A DNA stretch of 64,000 nt from Streptomyces sp. HPF1205. Its GTDB lineage: Bacteria > Actinomycetota > Actinomycetes > Streptomycetales > Streptomycetaceae. The notes below the pieces were generated by a model that did not search any database, was not told the DNA's origin, and saw only the letters and a program-made list of their open reading frames with translations. Where the stretch lies: the NCBI RefSeq assembly GCF_020400825.1, contig NZ_JAINVH010000017.1, positions 87,846 through 151,845 on the forward strand, given 5' to 3'. The position numbers were made by a program, and so were the translations under genes. Every line of letters begins with the position of its first letter. Within the stretch, counting starts at the first letter, position 1. This document shows positions 1 to 10,362 of this stretch, piece by piece.

Positions 1-2
1 TG

Positions 3-2339
3 CAGTGCGCGGTGGGCGCGGGGGCCCGGCGGATACCGCTGGCCCGGCCGCTGACCGTCCTGGCGCAGGCGCTGGTGTCGCTGCTGGCGCTGACCGTGGT
101 GTTCGCCCCTCACCAGGCGCTCGGCGGGATCGTCCCGACGCCCGCGGCCTTCCGCCAGCTCGGGCAGCTCGTGCAGAGCGGCCTGACCGACGTCGGCAAC
201 TACTCGATCCCGGCCCCGGTGACGCCGGGCATCAGGCTCCTGCTGGTCGGCGGCGTGATGGTGGTCGCGCTCGCGGTGGACGCGACGGCGGTGACGTACA
301 ACAGCGCGGCCCCGGCCGGGCTGCCGCTGCTCGCCCTGTACTCGGTCGCGGCCGGCCTGCACAGCGGCGGCACGCAGTGGCTCTACTTCCTGATCGCCGC
401 CGGCGGCTACCTGCTGCTCCTGCTGGCCGAGGGCCGGGACCGGCTCTCGCGCTGGGGACGGGTCTTCGGCGGCCCCGCCCAGGGGGGCCGGCCCGGCGGG
501 CCGGGGTCGCTCACCACGGGCGGCACCGCGAGCGCCCCGGTGCGCACCGGCCGGCGGATCGGCGCCATGGCGCTGGGCATCGCGCTGATCGCCCCCCTGA
601 TGCTGCCCTCGCTGGGCAAGGGCCTGCTCAGCACCACCGGCCACGGCTCGGGCGGCGTCGGCGGCGGCAACGCCGGAGCGGTGAACCTGGTGGCCGCCCT
701 CCAGGACAACCTCAACCAGCCCGACGACCGCGAGGTGCTGACGTACCGCACGACCACGAAGGACGTCGGCGGGATGTACCTGCGGATCGCCGCGCTCGAC
801 AAGTTCGACGGCAAGCAGTGGTCGCCGTCCAAGCAGGAGACCGAGGATCTGCCGACGCCGTTCCCGCGCCCGCAGGGCATGGCCGACGACGTGCCGTTCA
901 CGACGGTGACCACACGGGTGCAGGTGGACGACTCGTACGTGCAGGGGCTGCTCCCCCTGCCCTTCCCCGCGTCCTCCGTGTCGGTCCCGGGGACGAACTG
1001 GAAGTTCCAGCCCGAGGGCCGGATGGTGGTCGGCGCGAACGGCCAGAACGCCTCCGGGGTGCAGTACACCGTGGCCAGCATGCAGGTCCAGCCCACCGCC
1101 CAGGAACTCGCGGGGGCGCCGCCCGCCACCGGTCGCATCGCCTCGCAGTACGAGAAGGTGCCCGCCTCGCTGCCTGCGGTGGTCGCCGCGACCGCGCAGC
1201 AGGTGACCCGGGACGCGACGAACGACTACGAGCGGGCGCTCGACCTCCAGCGGTACTTCACCTCCGGGCAGTTCGTCTACAACACGCAGGCCAAGGCGGG
1301 CACCGGGGTCGACGCCATAGCCCGGTTCCTGCAGACGAAGGAGGGCTTCTGCGTCCACTTCGCCTTCACCATGGCGGCGATGGCCCGCACCCTGCACATC
1401 CCGGCCCGGGTCGCGATCGGCTTCACGCCGGGCTCGCAGAACCCCGACGGGTCGATGTCCGTGGGGCTCAAGGACGCGCACGCCTGGCCGGAGCTGTACT
1501 TCGAGGGGATCGGCTGGACCCGCTTCGAGCCCACCCCGTACCGGGGTTCGGCGCCCTCGTACACCCAGACCCCGACCACCGGGACGAGCAACGAGCCGCG
1601 GGACCGGACGCAGCACGGCGGCGTGACAGGGCCGTCCGCCACACCGTCGACGTCGCCGAGCTGCGCGCCGGACAGCCCGCGGCAGGCGGCGGACTGCGGT
1701 GCCGCCGCGACGGCGGCGGGCGGCGGTCCGGGCGGCGGCGGCATCGGGGCCGGGCGGATCGCGCTGATCGCGCTCGCCGCTGCGCTGATGCTGCTGGTGC
1801 CGGCCACCCCGCTGCTGTGGCGGTCCCGGCTGCGGGCGGCCCGGCTCGGCGGCGGGCGGTTCGGCAGCGGACGGTTCGCCGGCGGGCGGCTCGGCGGCGG
1901 GCGGGCGGTCCGGGCCGAGGAGCCGGCCCTGTCCGCCTGGCGCGAGGTGCTCGACACCGGCTGGGACTACGGGGTGCTGCCCGACGACTCGGAGACGCCG
2001 CGGCGGGCGATGGCCCGGCTGGTGGCCGAGGGCAGGCTCTCCGGCGAGGCCGCGGCCTCGGCCTCGGCGCTGGCGACGGCGGTGGAGCAGACCCTCTACG
2101 CTCCCCACCCGCGTCCGGTCCCGGGCCTCGCGGCCGAGGTCCAGCGCGTGCGGGGCGGGCTGCACGCCTCCGCCTCCCGCACCGCCCGGCTCCGGGCCCG
2201 CCTGCTCCCCCGCTCCTCGGTCCGGCTGGTGTGGGCGCTGTCCTCCCGCTGGACGGCGCTGTCCACCCGGGTCTCGGCGGCGGCCCGCAAGGCGGCCTCG
2301 CTGCCACGCCCGCGCAGGAGGAACCCGAAGGAGGCGTGA
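3..2339 (+). CDS. Transglutaminase-like membrane protein (DUF3488/TgpA family), 5' end outside window
   Basis: The frame is open from the first complete codon, so the true start lies upstream. By comparison with the family I estimate about 45-50 N-terminal residues are missing. Counting from the first in-window GTG (position 12), hydrophobic segments fill roughly residues 5-200 (DUF3488). An extracytoplasmic transglutaminase-like core follows, with the likely nucleophile Cys447 (motif GFCVHFA) and His490 (DAHAWPELYF). A Gly/Pro/Ser-rich linker, one more membrane helix (about residues 580-600) and a cytoplasmic DUF4129-like tail complete the order usual for TgpA. The substrate is unknown. In actinobacteria this gene normally follows MoxR-ATPase and DUF58 genes near the division/cell-wall cluster. 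That is family knowledge, since those genes are not in view. Confidence 0.9.
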   Translation, partial: QCAVGAGARRIPLARPLTVLAQALVSLLALTVVFAPHQALGGIVPTPAAFRQLGQLVQSGLTDVGNYSIPAPVTPGIRLLLVGGVMVVALAVDATAVTYNSAAPAGLPLLALYSVAAGLHSGGTQWLYFLIAAGGYLLLLLAEGRDRLSRWGRVFGGPAQGGRPGGPGSLTTGGTASAPVRTGRRIGAMALGIALIAPLMLPSLGKGLLSTTGHGSGGVGGGNAGAVNLVAALQDNLNQPDDREVLTYRTTTKDVGGMYLRIAALDKFDGKQWSPSKQETEDLPTPFPRPQGMADDVPFTTVTTRVQVDDSYVQGLLPLPFPASSVSVPGTNWKFQPEGRMVVGANGQNASGVQYTVASMQVQPTAQELAGAPPATGRIASQYEKVPASLPAVVAATAQQVTRDATNDYERALDLQRYFTSGQFVYNTQAKAGTGVDAIARFLQTKEGFCVHFAFTMAAMARTLHIPARVAIGFTPGSQNPDGSMSVGLKDAHAWPELYFEGIGWTRFEPTPYRGSAPSYTQTPTTGTSNEPRDRTQHGGVTGPSATPSTSPSCAPDSPRQAADCGAAATAAGGGPGGGGIGAGRIALIALAAALMLLVPATPLLWRSRLRAARLGGGRFGSGRFAGGRLGGGRAVRAEEPALSAWREVLDTGWDYGVLPDDSETPRRAMARLVAEGRLSGEAAASASALATAVEQTLYAPHPRPVPGLAAEVQRVRGGLHASASRTARLRARLLPRSSVRLVWALSSRWTALSTRVSAAARKAASLPRPRRRNPKEA

Positions 2340-2511
2340 GCGCCCGCGGCCCGGCCGCGCCCTCGCGGGGGCGGCCGGGCTTTCGTGAAGCGGCCGGACT
2401 CTCGCGGGGCGGGGTTCGGGACGGGGTCACGGACGGGCCTTCCGGGGCGGGACCGTGCCGCCCGGGGCGGGGCCGCCGCCGTACGGCACGGCCCGTCGCC
2501 TTGTGCCAGGG

Positions 2512-2569
2512 GCAGGCAGCGCGAAGGGCGCGGAACCGTATCGGGTTCCGCGCCCTTCGCGCTGCCTGC
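2512..2569. terminator. Bidirectional terminator between convergent genes
   Basis: A perfect 26-bp inverted repeat (arms 2512-2537 and 2544-2569, 6-nt loop) lies between the 3' ends of the transglutaminase gene (+) and the DUF3040 gene (-). A shorter GC hairpin (about 2352-2377) directly follows the upstream stop codon. There is no strong U tract, as is common for Streptomyces terminators. Confidence 0.85.
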
Positions 2570-2595
2570 GCTCATCCGGGGGAGTATGCCGTCCG

Positions 2596-3000
2596 CTACT
2601 GGCCCTGCTGGTCGCGGCGGCGCTGCCAGCGCTCCTCGATGCGGTCCATGACCTTGCCGCGGCGCGGCTGGTGACGGCGGCCGAAGCGGCGGGACTGGAC
2701 GACGGGCGGGGGCTGCTCGCCGGGCTTGGCGACCCTGCGCCAGCCGGTCACCGTGAGCACCGCGCAGCCGAGCATCACCAGGAAACCCACCACGCTGATC
2801 CACGGCTGCTTCCAGATCACGCCGCTCATCAGCAGTCCGACACCGACGACGAGGAAGCCGGCCATGGCCAGGTAGACACGCCGCCGGGTGTACGTGCGCA
2901 GCCCGTTTCCCTCAAGCGCCGACGCGAACTTGGGATCTTCGGCGTACAGCGCTCGCTCCATCTGCTCGAGCATGCGCTGCTCATGCTCCGAGAGCGGCAC
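2596..3000 (-). CDS. DUF3040 small membrane protein
   Basis: The 134-aa product starts PLSEHEQRMLEQMERAL, the DUF3040 signature, followed by DPKFASAL. Two transmembrane helices lie at about residues 44-64 and 68-90, and the C terminus is short and basic. The start is GTG at 3000, preceded by a strong AGGAGG Shine-Dalgarno 5 nt away. The family is restricted to actinobacteria and has no assigned biochemical role. It usually sits near the cell-division cluster. No partner is evident here beyond the convergent transglutaminase gene. Confidence 0.9.
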   Translation of the reverse strand: MPLSEHEQRMLEQMERALYAEDPKFASALEGNGLRTYTRRRVYLAMAGFLVVGVGLLMSGVIWKQPWISVVGFLVMLGCAVLTVTGWRRVAKPGEQPPPVVQSRRFGRRHQPRRGKVMDRIEERWQRRRDQQGQ

Positions 3001-3219
3001 GGAGACCTCCTACTCGTCGGTCGCGCGGGCGACCGGTCCGACCCATCCAGAATAGGCAGGGAATCGCCCCCGTGAAACCCGCCCCACTGCGCCAATCCGA
3101 CGGGGCTCTCATTCCCCGTACGCGGTTACGTCATGCCAGCATACGGTGAGGAATGGCACGGTGGGCGGGGTGTGACGGACTCCCCTTCGCCGGGTTCCGG
3201 ACGAGGTCCTCGCGGCCCC

Positions 3220-4002
3220 TCAGCCGCGCTCGCCCAGGACGTGCAGCTGCGTCGCCACGGAGTGGAAGCCGGGCTCCTCCGCCGCCGCCAGTTCCAGCCG
3301 GAGCAGCGCGTCCAGGGCGCCGGGCTCGGTGTCGACCAGGACGCCGGGCACGAGGTCGGCGAAGACCCGCACCCCGTGCACGGAGACGGCGCGCAGGCCG
3401 GCGTCGGTGACCAGCCCGGTGAGCTCCCCCGCGGTGAACCTGCGCGGCAGCGAGTCGCCTGCCCCCCATCGCCCGTCGGGGTCGGTCAGCGCGTGCTGGG
3501 CCTCGGCGAAGTGCCCGGCCAGGGCGCGGGCGAGCACGGCGCCGCCGCGCCCGGCGGCGAGCAGGCTGACCGACCCGGCCGGCCGCAGCGCACCCACCAC
3601 GCTGCGCACGCCTTCCGCGGGGTCGTCCACGTACTCCAGGACGCCGTGGCACAGCACCATGTCGTACCCGCCGGGCCGCACCACGTCGAGCAGGCCCTGG
3701 GTGTCGCCCTGGACGCCGCTGACCCGCTCGGTGACGCCGGCCTCGGCGGCACGGCGCTCCAGCGCGAACAGCGCGTCGGGGCTGGGGTCGACGACGGTGA
3801 CCCGGTGGCCGAGGCGAGCGACGGGCACCGCGAAGTTGCCGGTGCCGCCGCCGGTGTCGAGGACGTCGAGGACCGGGGAGTCCGCGGCCTTGGCCCGCCG
3901 TTCCAGGGCCTCCCGCAGCACCTCCCACACCACTGCGGTACGGAGGCTGGCGCGGGGGCGGATCGAGTCCGCCCCTCCTTGCGGGGACCCTGGGCGGGAC
4001 AT
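3220..4002 (-). CDS. Class I SAM-dependent methyltransferase
   Basis: The 260-aa product carries a class I methyltransferase fold. SAM motif I is VLDTGGGTGNFAVPVA (about residues 34-50), an acidic residue follows in VVDPSPDAL, and the later motif DMVLCHGVLEYV resembles UbiE/COQ5-type enzymes. The frame is open further upstream, but that extension reads as antisense of the HEPN gene. The ATG at 4002 has GAGGAG about 9 nt upstream and is the better start. The substrate cannot be told. It lies 37 bp downstream of the HEPN gene on the same strand and is probably cotranscribed with it. Confidence 0.85.
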   Translation of the reverse strand: MSRPGSPQGGADSIRPRASLRTAVVWEVLREALERRAKAADSPVLDVLDTGGGTGNFAVPVARLGHRVTVVDPSPDALFALERRAAEAGVTERVSGVQGDTQGLLDVVRPGGYDMVLCHGVLEYVDDPAEGVRSVVGALRPAGSVSLLAAGRGGAVLARALAGHFAEAQHALTDPDGRWGAGDSLPRRFTAGELTGLVTDAGLRAVSVHGVRVFADLVPGVLVDTEPGALDALLRLELAAAEEPGFHSVATQLHVLGERG

Positions 4003-4039
4003 GGCGGGCGGCTCTCCTCGCGGCATTCGCACGGGCGGT

Positions 4040-4600
4040 TCACATACGCGTGGGTCCCACTCTAGATGGTGCCGGTCCGGGCACCAGCGGAGTGCTGCCC
4101 TGCAGGGCGGGCCGGAGCAGCAGCATCCGCTCGACCAGCCGCAGGAACATCGACGCGGCCCGGACCAGGTCGTCGGCGTCGCGGGCACTGGCCGCGCCGG
4201 CGATGCCCGCCTCGGCCCGGGCCCGGCGGCCGGCGCCGGCCGCGAACAGGGCGCTCCACTCGGCCAGTTCGGGCGCGACCTCGGGCAGCACCTCCCAGGC
4301 GGAGCGTATCCGGCGGCGGCGCCTGGCGGTCTGCTCCGGCCGGCCGCGCACGGCGAGCACGGCGGCCGCGGTGCGCAGGGCGGCGAGGTGGGCCGTCGCG
4401 TAGCGCTCGTTGGGGGCCTCCAGGGCGGCGGCCTCCTCCAGGCCGCTGTGCGCCTGGGTCAGCAGGTCGAGGGCGGCGGGCGCCGCGGTGGCGCGGCGCA
4501 GCACGGGGTGGACGTCGCTCCCCGGGCCGGCGGGGCGGCGGCCGGGGGCGCCCGGGCCGGCGGCATGACCGGTGGCGCCGGGAACGGCGGATGTCGTCAT
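4040..4600 (-). CDS. SAV_6107-type HEPN-domain protein
   Basis: The 186-aa protein has a Pro/Gly/Ala-rich N terminus (about 30 residues), then an alpha-helical HEPN-like domain of the SAV_6107 family: ALDLLTQAHSGLEEAA, ERYATAHLAALRTAAAVLA, EFWSALFAA-like and RAASMFLRLVERML helices. The start is ATG 4600 with AAAGGAGG 7 nt upstream. HEPN domains occur in RNases and nucleotide-binding helpers, but the canonical RxxxxH RNase motif is not obvious here, so an RNase role is unsupported. A DNA-damage-type promoter lies upstream and a methyltransferase gene lies downstream in the same direction. Confidence 0.8.
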   Translation of the reverse strand: MTTSAVPGATGHAAGPGAPGRRPAGPGSDVHPVLRRATAAPAALDLLTQAHSGLEEAAALEAPNERYATAHLAALRTAAAVLAVRGRPEQTARRRRRIRSAWEVLPEVAPELAEWSALFAAGAGRRARAEAGIAGAASARDADDLVRAASMFLRLVERMLLLRPALQGSTPLVPGPAPSRVGPTRM

Positions 4601-4656
4601 GGCGTGCCTCCTTTCTCCGTTACGTGCGCTCCTTCGCGGTTGTCTCCGTACGCCCC

Positions 4657-4679
4657 ATACTGAGGCCACCCACTGACAA
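4657..4679 (-). promoter_or_regulatory. RecA-independent DNA-damage promoter (RecA-NDp/PafBC type)
   Basis: On the minus strand the sequence reads TTGTCAGTGGG, then 6 nt (TGGCCT), then CAGTAT. The mycobacterial/Streptomyces RecA-NDp consensus as I recall it is TTGTCAGTGGC-N6-TAGNNT. Ten of eleven upstream bases and the -10 A, G and final T match, at exact spacing. It lies 57-79 bp before the HEPN start codon. Confidence 0.65.
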
Positions 4680-4800
4680 TCGCCCTGACCTGCGCAAACA
4701 CCGCTTTTTGCCGAACGCGCGTGCGGAATGGGGGCCGGAGCGCCCGGAGCTTGATCAATCCGGCGAACGCGCCCGCGTCCGGGCGGGCAGAATCGGGGCC

Positions 4801-5415
4801 ATGAGTACCGCACGACGCCAGGCCACCCGGCAGAAGCTCTACGAGGCCGCCGTCACCCTGATCGCCGAGCAGGGCTTCTCCGCCACCACGGTGGACGAGA
4901 TCGCCGAGCGGGCCGGGGTCGCCAAGGGCACCGTCTACTACAACTTCGCCAGCAAGAACGACCTGTTCGAGGAACTGCTGCGGCACGGCGTGGGGCTGCT
5001 CACCCATTCCCTGCGGACGGCCGCCGACCGGGCCGCGGCCCGCGGCGGCAGCAATGTGGACGCCCTGGACGAGATGATCCGCGCCGGGCTGGCCTTCATC
5101 CTGCGCTACCCGTCCTTCACCCAGCTCTATGTCGCCGAACTGTGGCGGACCAACCGCACCTGGCAGGAGACCCTGATGATGGTCCGCCAGGAGACGGTCG
5201 CGGTGGTGGAGAAGGTGCTCGGCGACGCGGTCCGCGCCGGTGAGCTGAGCGAGGAGATCGACATCCCGCTGACCGCGTCGGCCCTGTTCGGCATGGTGCT
5301 GGTGGCCGCCCTGGACTGGCGGGCGTTCCAGCCGGAGCGGAGCCTGGACGAGGTGCACGCGGCGCTGTCGCGACTGCTGCGGGGCCGGGTGGGCGGCGCT
5401 GCCGCCCGCAGGTGA
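4801..5415 (+). CDS. TetR/AcrR family transcriptional regulator
   Basis: The 204-aa product has a canonical N-terminal helix-turn-helix: FSATTVDEIAERAGVAKGTV followed by YYNFASKNDLFEELL (about residues 28-62). A helical ligand-binding domain follows, with no recognisable ligand signature. It is divergent from the HEPN-methyltransferase operon across a 200-bp gap, so it may control that operon, itself, or both. A TTGATCAA palindrome at 4751-4758 is a possible half-operator. No Shine-Dalgarno is visible, and CAGAAT lies 7 nt before the ATG, compatible with a leaderless transcript. Confidence 0.9.
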   Translation: MSTARRQATRQKLYEAAVTLIAEQGFSATTVDEIAERAGVAKGTVYYNFASKNDLFEELLRHGVGLLTHSLRTAADRAAARGGSNVDALDEMIRAGLAFILRYPSFTQLYVAELWRTNRTWQETLMMVRQETVAVVEKVLGDAVRAGELSEEIDIPLTASALFGMVLVAALDWRAFQPERSLDEVHAALSRLLRGRVGGAAARR

Positions 5416-5700
5416 GGTGCCCGCGGGCGGCCGGATCCGGTGGCGGCGGGCGGGGCGGCCCGGCGGCGCCGGGCTTCACCGCGCGCCGCCGGACCGCCGC
5501 CGCCCCCCACCGGCGCGGAACCCCCGTTGCGAGCCGGTCCGCGGGGCTCCGCCGCCCCGTGTCGGCGGAGCCGGGCCGCGTGCCCGCTCGCGGCACCCAC
5601 CTTTCCGGTCCCGCCCCCCGCGCGCCCATCCGTATTCGTACTCATGTCGCCGGCGGCCGCGTACCCAGTGCGCCGCGCGCCCGGTGCCGGGCCCATTCGC

Positions 5701-5706
5701 TAGAGT
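5701..5706 (+). promoter_or_regulatory. -10 box TAGAGT of a probable leaderless transcript
   Basis: TAGAGT ends 7 nt before the ATG at 5714 and no ribosome-binding site intervenes. This is the TANNNT spacing typical of actinobacterial leaderless genes. Confidence 0.6.
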
Positions 5707-5713
5707 CCGGGCC

Positions 5714-6334
5714 ATGTCCGTACTCCCGCTCGTGTTCACCAGCGGCTGGGCGAGCGGGATCAACGCCTACGCCGTGGTCCTCCTGCTCGGCGTCATGGGC
5801 AGGACCGGGGCCACCGACCATGTGCCCGTGTCGCTGCAGCGCACCGATGTGCTGGTGGTGGCCGGGCTGCTGTTCCTGTGCGAGGCGGTGGCCGACAAGA
5901 TCCCGTACGTGGACACCGTCTGGGACGTCGTGCACACCGTGGTGCGGCCGGTCGCGGGCGGTGTGGTGGCGGCGCTGCTGGCCGGGCACGCGGGGTCGCT
6001 GTCGCACCTCGCGGCCGGCGCGATCGGCGGGTCGGCGGCGCTGGCCGCCCACCTGGTGAAGGCCGGCACCAGGATGGCGGTCAACACCTCGCCCGAACCC
6101 GTCAGCAACATTGTGCTCAGCACCGCCGAGGACCTCACCGTCGCGGCACTGGTCGTCTTCGCCCTCTTCCACCCGCTGGCCGCCGCCTTGGTTGCGGCCC
6201 TCCTGCTGGCGGCGGGCGCCACCACGGTGGTCCTCCTCTTCTCCCGGGTCCGCCGCTTCCTGCGCCGGCGGCGCGAACGCCGTGCCGCCCGGCGGCCGGG
6301 CGGGACCGTGCCCGGCACCCCGGCGGCGGGCTGA
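5714..6334 (+). CDS. DUF4126 membrane protein
   Basis: The 206-aa protein begins SVLPLVFTSGWASGINAYA, characteristic of DUF4126. Four or more hydrophobic helices, with PYVDTVWDVVHTVVRP between two of them, and a basic Arg-rich C-terminal tail (RRFLRRRRERRAARR) complete it. The family has no established biochemical function. The start is ATG 5714, immediately after a leaderless-type -10 box. It ends 28 bp before the oxidoreductase gene, which carries its own -10 box. Confidence 0.85.
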   Translation: MSVLPLVFTSGWASGINAYAVVLLLGVMGRTGATDHVPVSLQRTDVLVVAGLLFLCEAVADKIPYVDTVWDVVHTVVRPVAGGVVAALLAGHAGSLSHLAAGAIGGSAALAAHLVKAGTRMAVNTSPEPVSNIVLSTAEDLTVAALVVFALFHPLAAALVAALLLAAGATTVVLLFSRVRRFLRRRRERRAARRPGGTVPGTPAAG

Positions 6335-6349
6335 CCGCGGCCACGCCGC

Positions 6350-6355
6350 TACCCT
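6350..6355 (+). promoter_or_regulatory. -10 box TACCCT of a probable leaderless transcript
   Basis: TACCCT lies in the 28-bp gap after DUF4126 and ends 7 nt before the ATG at 6363. The downstream oxidoreductase gene can therefore be transcribed on its own. Confidence 0.55.
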
Positions 6356-6362
6356 GCCTCCC

Positions 6363-7838
6363 ATGGCACGGATCGCGGTGGTCGGCGCGGGTATGGGCGC
6401 AATGGCGGCGGCTGCGCGGCTCGCCACGGGCGGCCACCAGGTGGTGGTGTTCGAGCGGTCGGGGACGTACGGGGGAGGCGTCGGTCGCCACGAGCGCGAC
6501 GGCTTCGCCTTCGACACCGGTCCCGGCCTGCTGACGCTGCCCGCCGTCTACCGCGACCTGTTCGTGAAGACCGGGCGGGAGAGCCTGGAGCAGACCGTAG
6601 AACTGGTGCGGGCGGACCCGGCCGCCCGCCACCTGTTCCCCGACGGCACGGACGTCTCGCTTCCCAACGCCTCGCGGTCCGGGGTGATCGAGGCCCTGGA
6701 CGCGGCCTTCGGCGCGGGCAGCGGCGAGCGGTGGAGCGAGGTGATGGTCAGGGCGCGCCAGGTCTGGGAGGTCACCCGGCGCCCGCTGCTGGAGGACACC
6801 TTCGGCCCGGCGGCGCGGGAGCTGGCCCGCGACCCGTATCCCGCGGCCGTGCGCCGCGGCCTCTTCCGGCGCGGCGCCCCGACCCTCGCCGAGGTCGGCG
6901 CGCGCGAACTGCGCGATCCGCGGCTCGCCGCGCTGCTGGCCTGCCACGCCCTCGGGTACGGCTTCGATCCCCGCTCGGCGCCCGCCTCGGCGGCCGTACT
7001 GCCGTACGTGGAGCAGACCTTCGGGGTTTGGTACGTGCGCGGGGGCGGTCTGCGGGCGCTGGCCCGGGCGGTGTACGAGCGGTGCCTGGCGCGGCGGGTG
7101 GAGTTCCGGTTCGGCGCCGCCGTGGCGCGGGTGCTGGAGCGGGACGGGCGGGTCTCGGGCCTCGAACTGGCCGACGGGACAGGCTGGGAGGCGGACGTGG
7201 TGGTGGCGGGGGCGCCAGTGCCGTCACTTCCGGCGGCCGGGCCGCCGGAGCCGGGGCGGTTCGGCGTCCACCTGGCGCTGCGCGGCGGCCGGCCCGAGGA
7301 CGCCGTGCACCGCACGGTGGTGCACGCCCGGACTCCGGAGGCGGGGCTGGACTGGCTGTTCGGCGAACCGCCGGGTGCGCCGCCTCAGGACGCCGCGGCG
7401 CTCACGGTGACGGTGCTGCGGCCCGACGACCCGGCGCTGCGGCCCGACGACGCGCACGAGGCGGTCACGCTGACGGCGACGGTGCCGCCGCACGGCGCGG
7501 TGGACTGGGACGGCCCCGGCGTGGCCGACGCGTTCGCCGAACTGCTGGTGAGCGCGGCGGAGGCGGCCGTCCCCGGTTTGCGCGAGCGGGAGTTGTGGCG
7601 CGCGGCGCGCTCTCCCGCGGACACCGAGCGCGAGACGGGCGCGCCCGGCGGCGGTGTCCCGCGGCCCGCCCTCGCCGGGGCCGGCGGTTCCTTCCTGCGC
7701 CCGGCGAACCGCACCCCCCTGGACGGCCTGTACTTCGTGGGCGGTTGGACCCACCCGGGCGGCGGCCTCCCCCACGCCGGCATGTCCGGGGCGATCGCCG
7801 CCGACCTCGTCATGGGCGGCCCGGGCGGCAGCCGCTGA
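6363..7838 (+). CDS. FAD-dependent oxidoreductase, phytoene-desaturase (CrtI)-like
   Basis: The 491-aa product opens with a Rossmann dinucleotide-binding motif (VVGAGMGAMAAAARLA, then VVFERSGTYGGGVG). It ends with the CrtI/amine-oxidase C-terminal FAD signature GLYFVGGWTHPGGGLPHAGM. It fits the family of phytoene desaturases and related FAD oxidoreductases that act on lipophilic polyenes. No phytoene synthase or other carotenoid gene is nearby, so a carotenoid role is not supported. The start is ATG 6363. Confidence 0.85.
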   Translation: MARIAVVGAGMGAMAAAARLATGGHQVVVFERSGTYGGGVGRHERDGFAFDTGPGLLTLPAVYRDLFVKTGRESLEQTVELVRADPAARHLFPDGTDVSLPNASRSGVIEALDAAFGAGSGERWSEVMVRARQVWEVTRRPLLEDTFGPAARELARDPYPAAVRRGLFRRGAPTLAEVGARELRDPRLAALLACHALGYGFDPRSAPASAAVLPYVEQTFGVWYVRGGGLRALARAVYERCLARRVEFRFGAAVARVLERDGRVSGLELADGTGWEADVVVAGAPVPSLPAAGPPEPGRFGVHLALRGGRPEDAVHRTVVHARTPEAGLDWLFGEPPGAPPQDAAALTVTVLRPDDPALRPDDAHEAVTLTATVPPHGAVDWDGPGVADAFAELLVSAAEAAVPGLRERELWRAARSPADTERETGAPGGGVPRPALAGAGGSFLRPANRTPLDGLYFVGGWTHPGGGLPHAGMSGAIAADLVMGGPGGSR

Positions 7839-7955
7839 TCCCCCGGACCCGCGACCTCATTCACCTCGTTGGAGATCGTTAAGCGCGCGGGGCGCCGAAT
7901 TCAACTGATCGGGCGGAAAGGGGCGCCGGGGCCGTCGGGGCGGCCCGGCACGACC

Positions 7956-7961
7956 TAGCGT
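7956..7961 (+). promoter_or_regulatory. Candidate -10 box (TAGCGT) of the geosmin synthase gene
   Basis: TAGCGT lies about 42 nt before the geoA start, which would give a leader of roughly 35 nt. No convincing -35 element is seen. Confidence 0.35.
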
Positions 7962-8002
7962 TGTGGTGGGGATCGGCACAGGCCGTAGGGAAAATCGGGG
8001 GG

Positions 8003-10264
<2,262 letters not shown>

Positions 10265-10270
10265 GCGGCC

Positions 10271-10310
10271 GGGGGCCGCGGGCCGCGACGGGTGCGGCCC
10301 GCGGCGCCCG
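10271..10310 (+). terminator. Terminator of geoA
   Basis: A GC hairpin 7 bp after the geoA stop pairs about 10272-10286 with 10294-10309 (over 11 paired bases). Two near-identical 14-bp copies of ACGGCCGGG(C/T)TCAG follow at about 10325-10370, next to the end of the convergent gene. Confidence 0.7.
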
Positions 10311-10362
10311 CGCAGGATTCACTAACGGCCGGGCTCAGGGCCGCGGTCAACAACGGCCGGGT

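Noticed and set aside
5..2674. An 889-codon open frame on the plus strand overlapping the transglutaminase gene
   Set aside because: It is an Arg/Gly/Ala/Pro-rich shift frame with no motif. The real frame carries the Cys-His transglutaminase core.
4003..4188. An N-terminal extension of the methyltransferase frame
   Set aside because: It reads through the HEPN gene in another frame and lacks a ribosome-binding site, while ATG 4002 has one.
4751..4758. TTGATCAA palindrome as a TetR operator
   Set aside because: An 8-bp palindrome is too short to support an operator call without comparative data.
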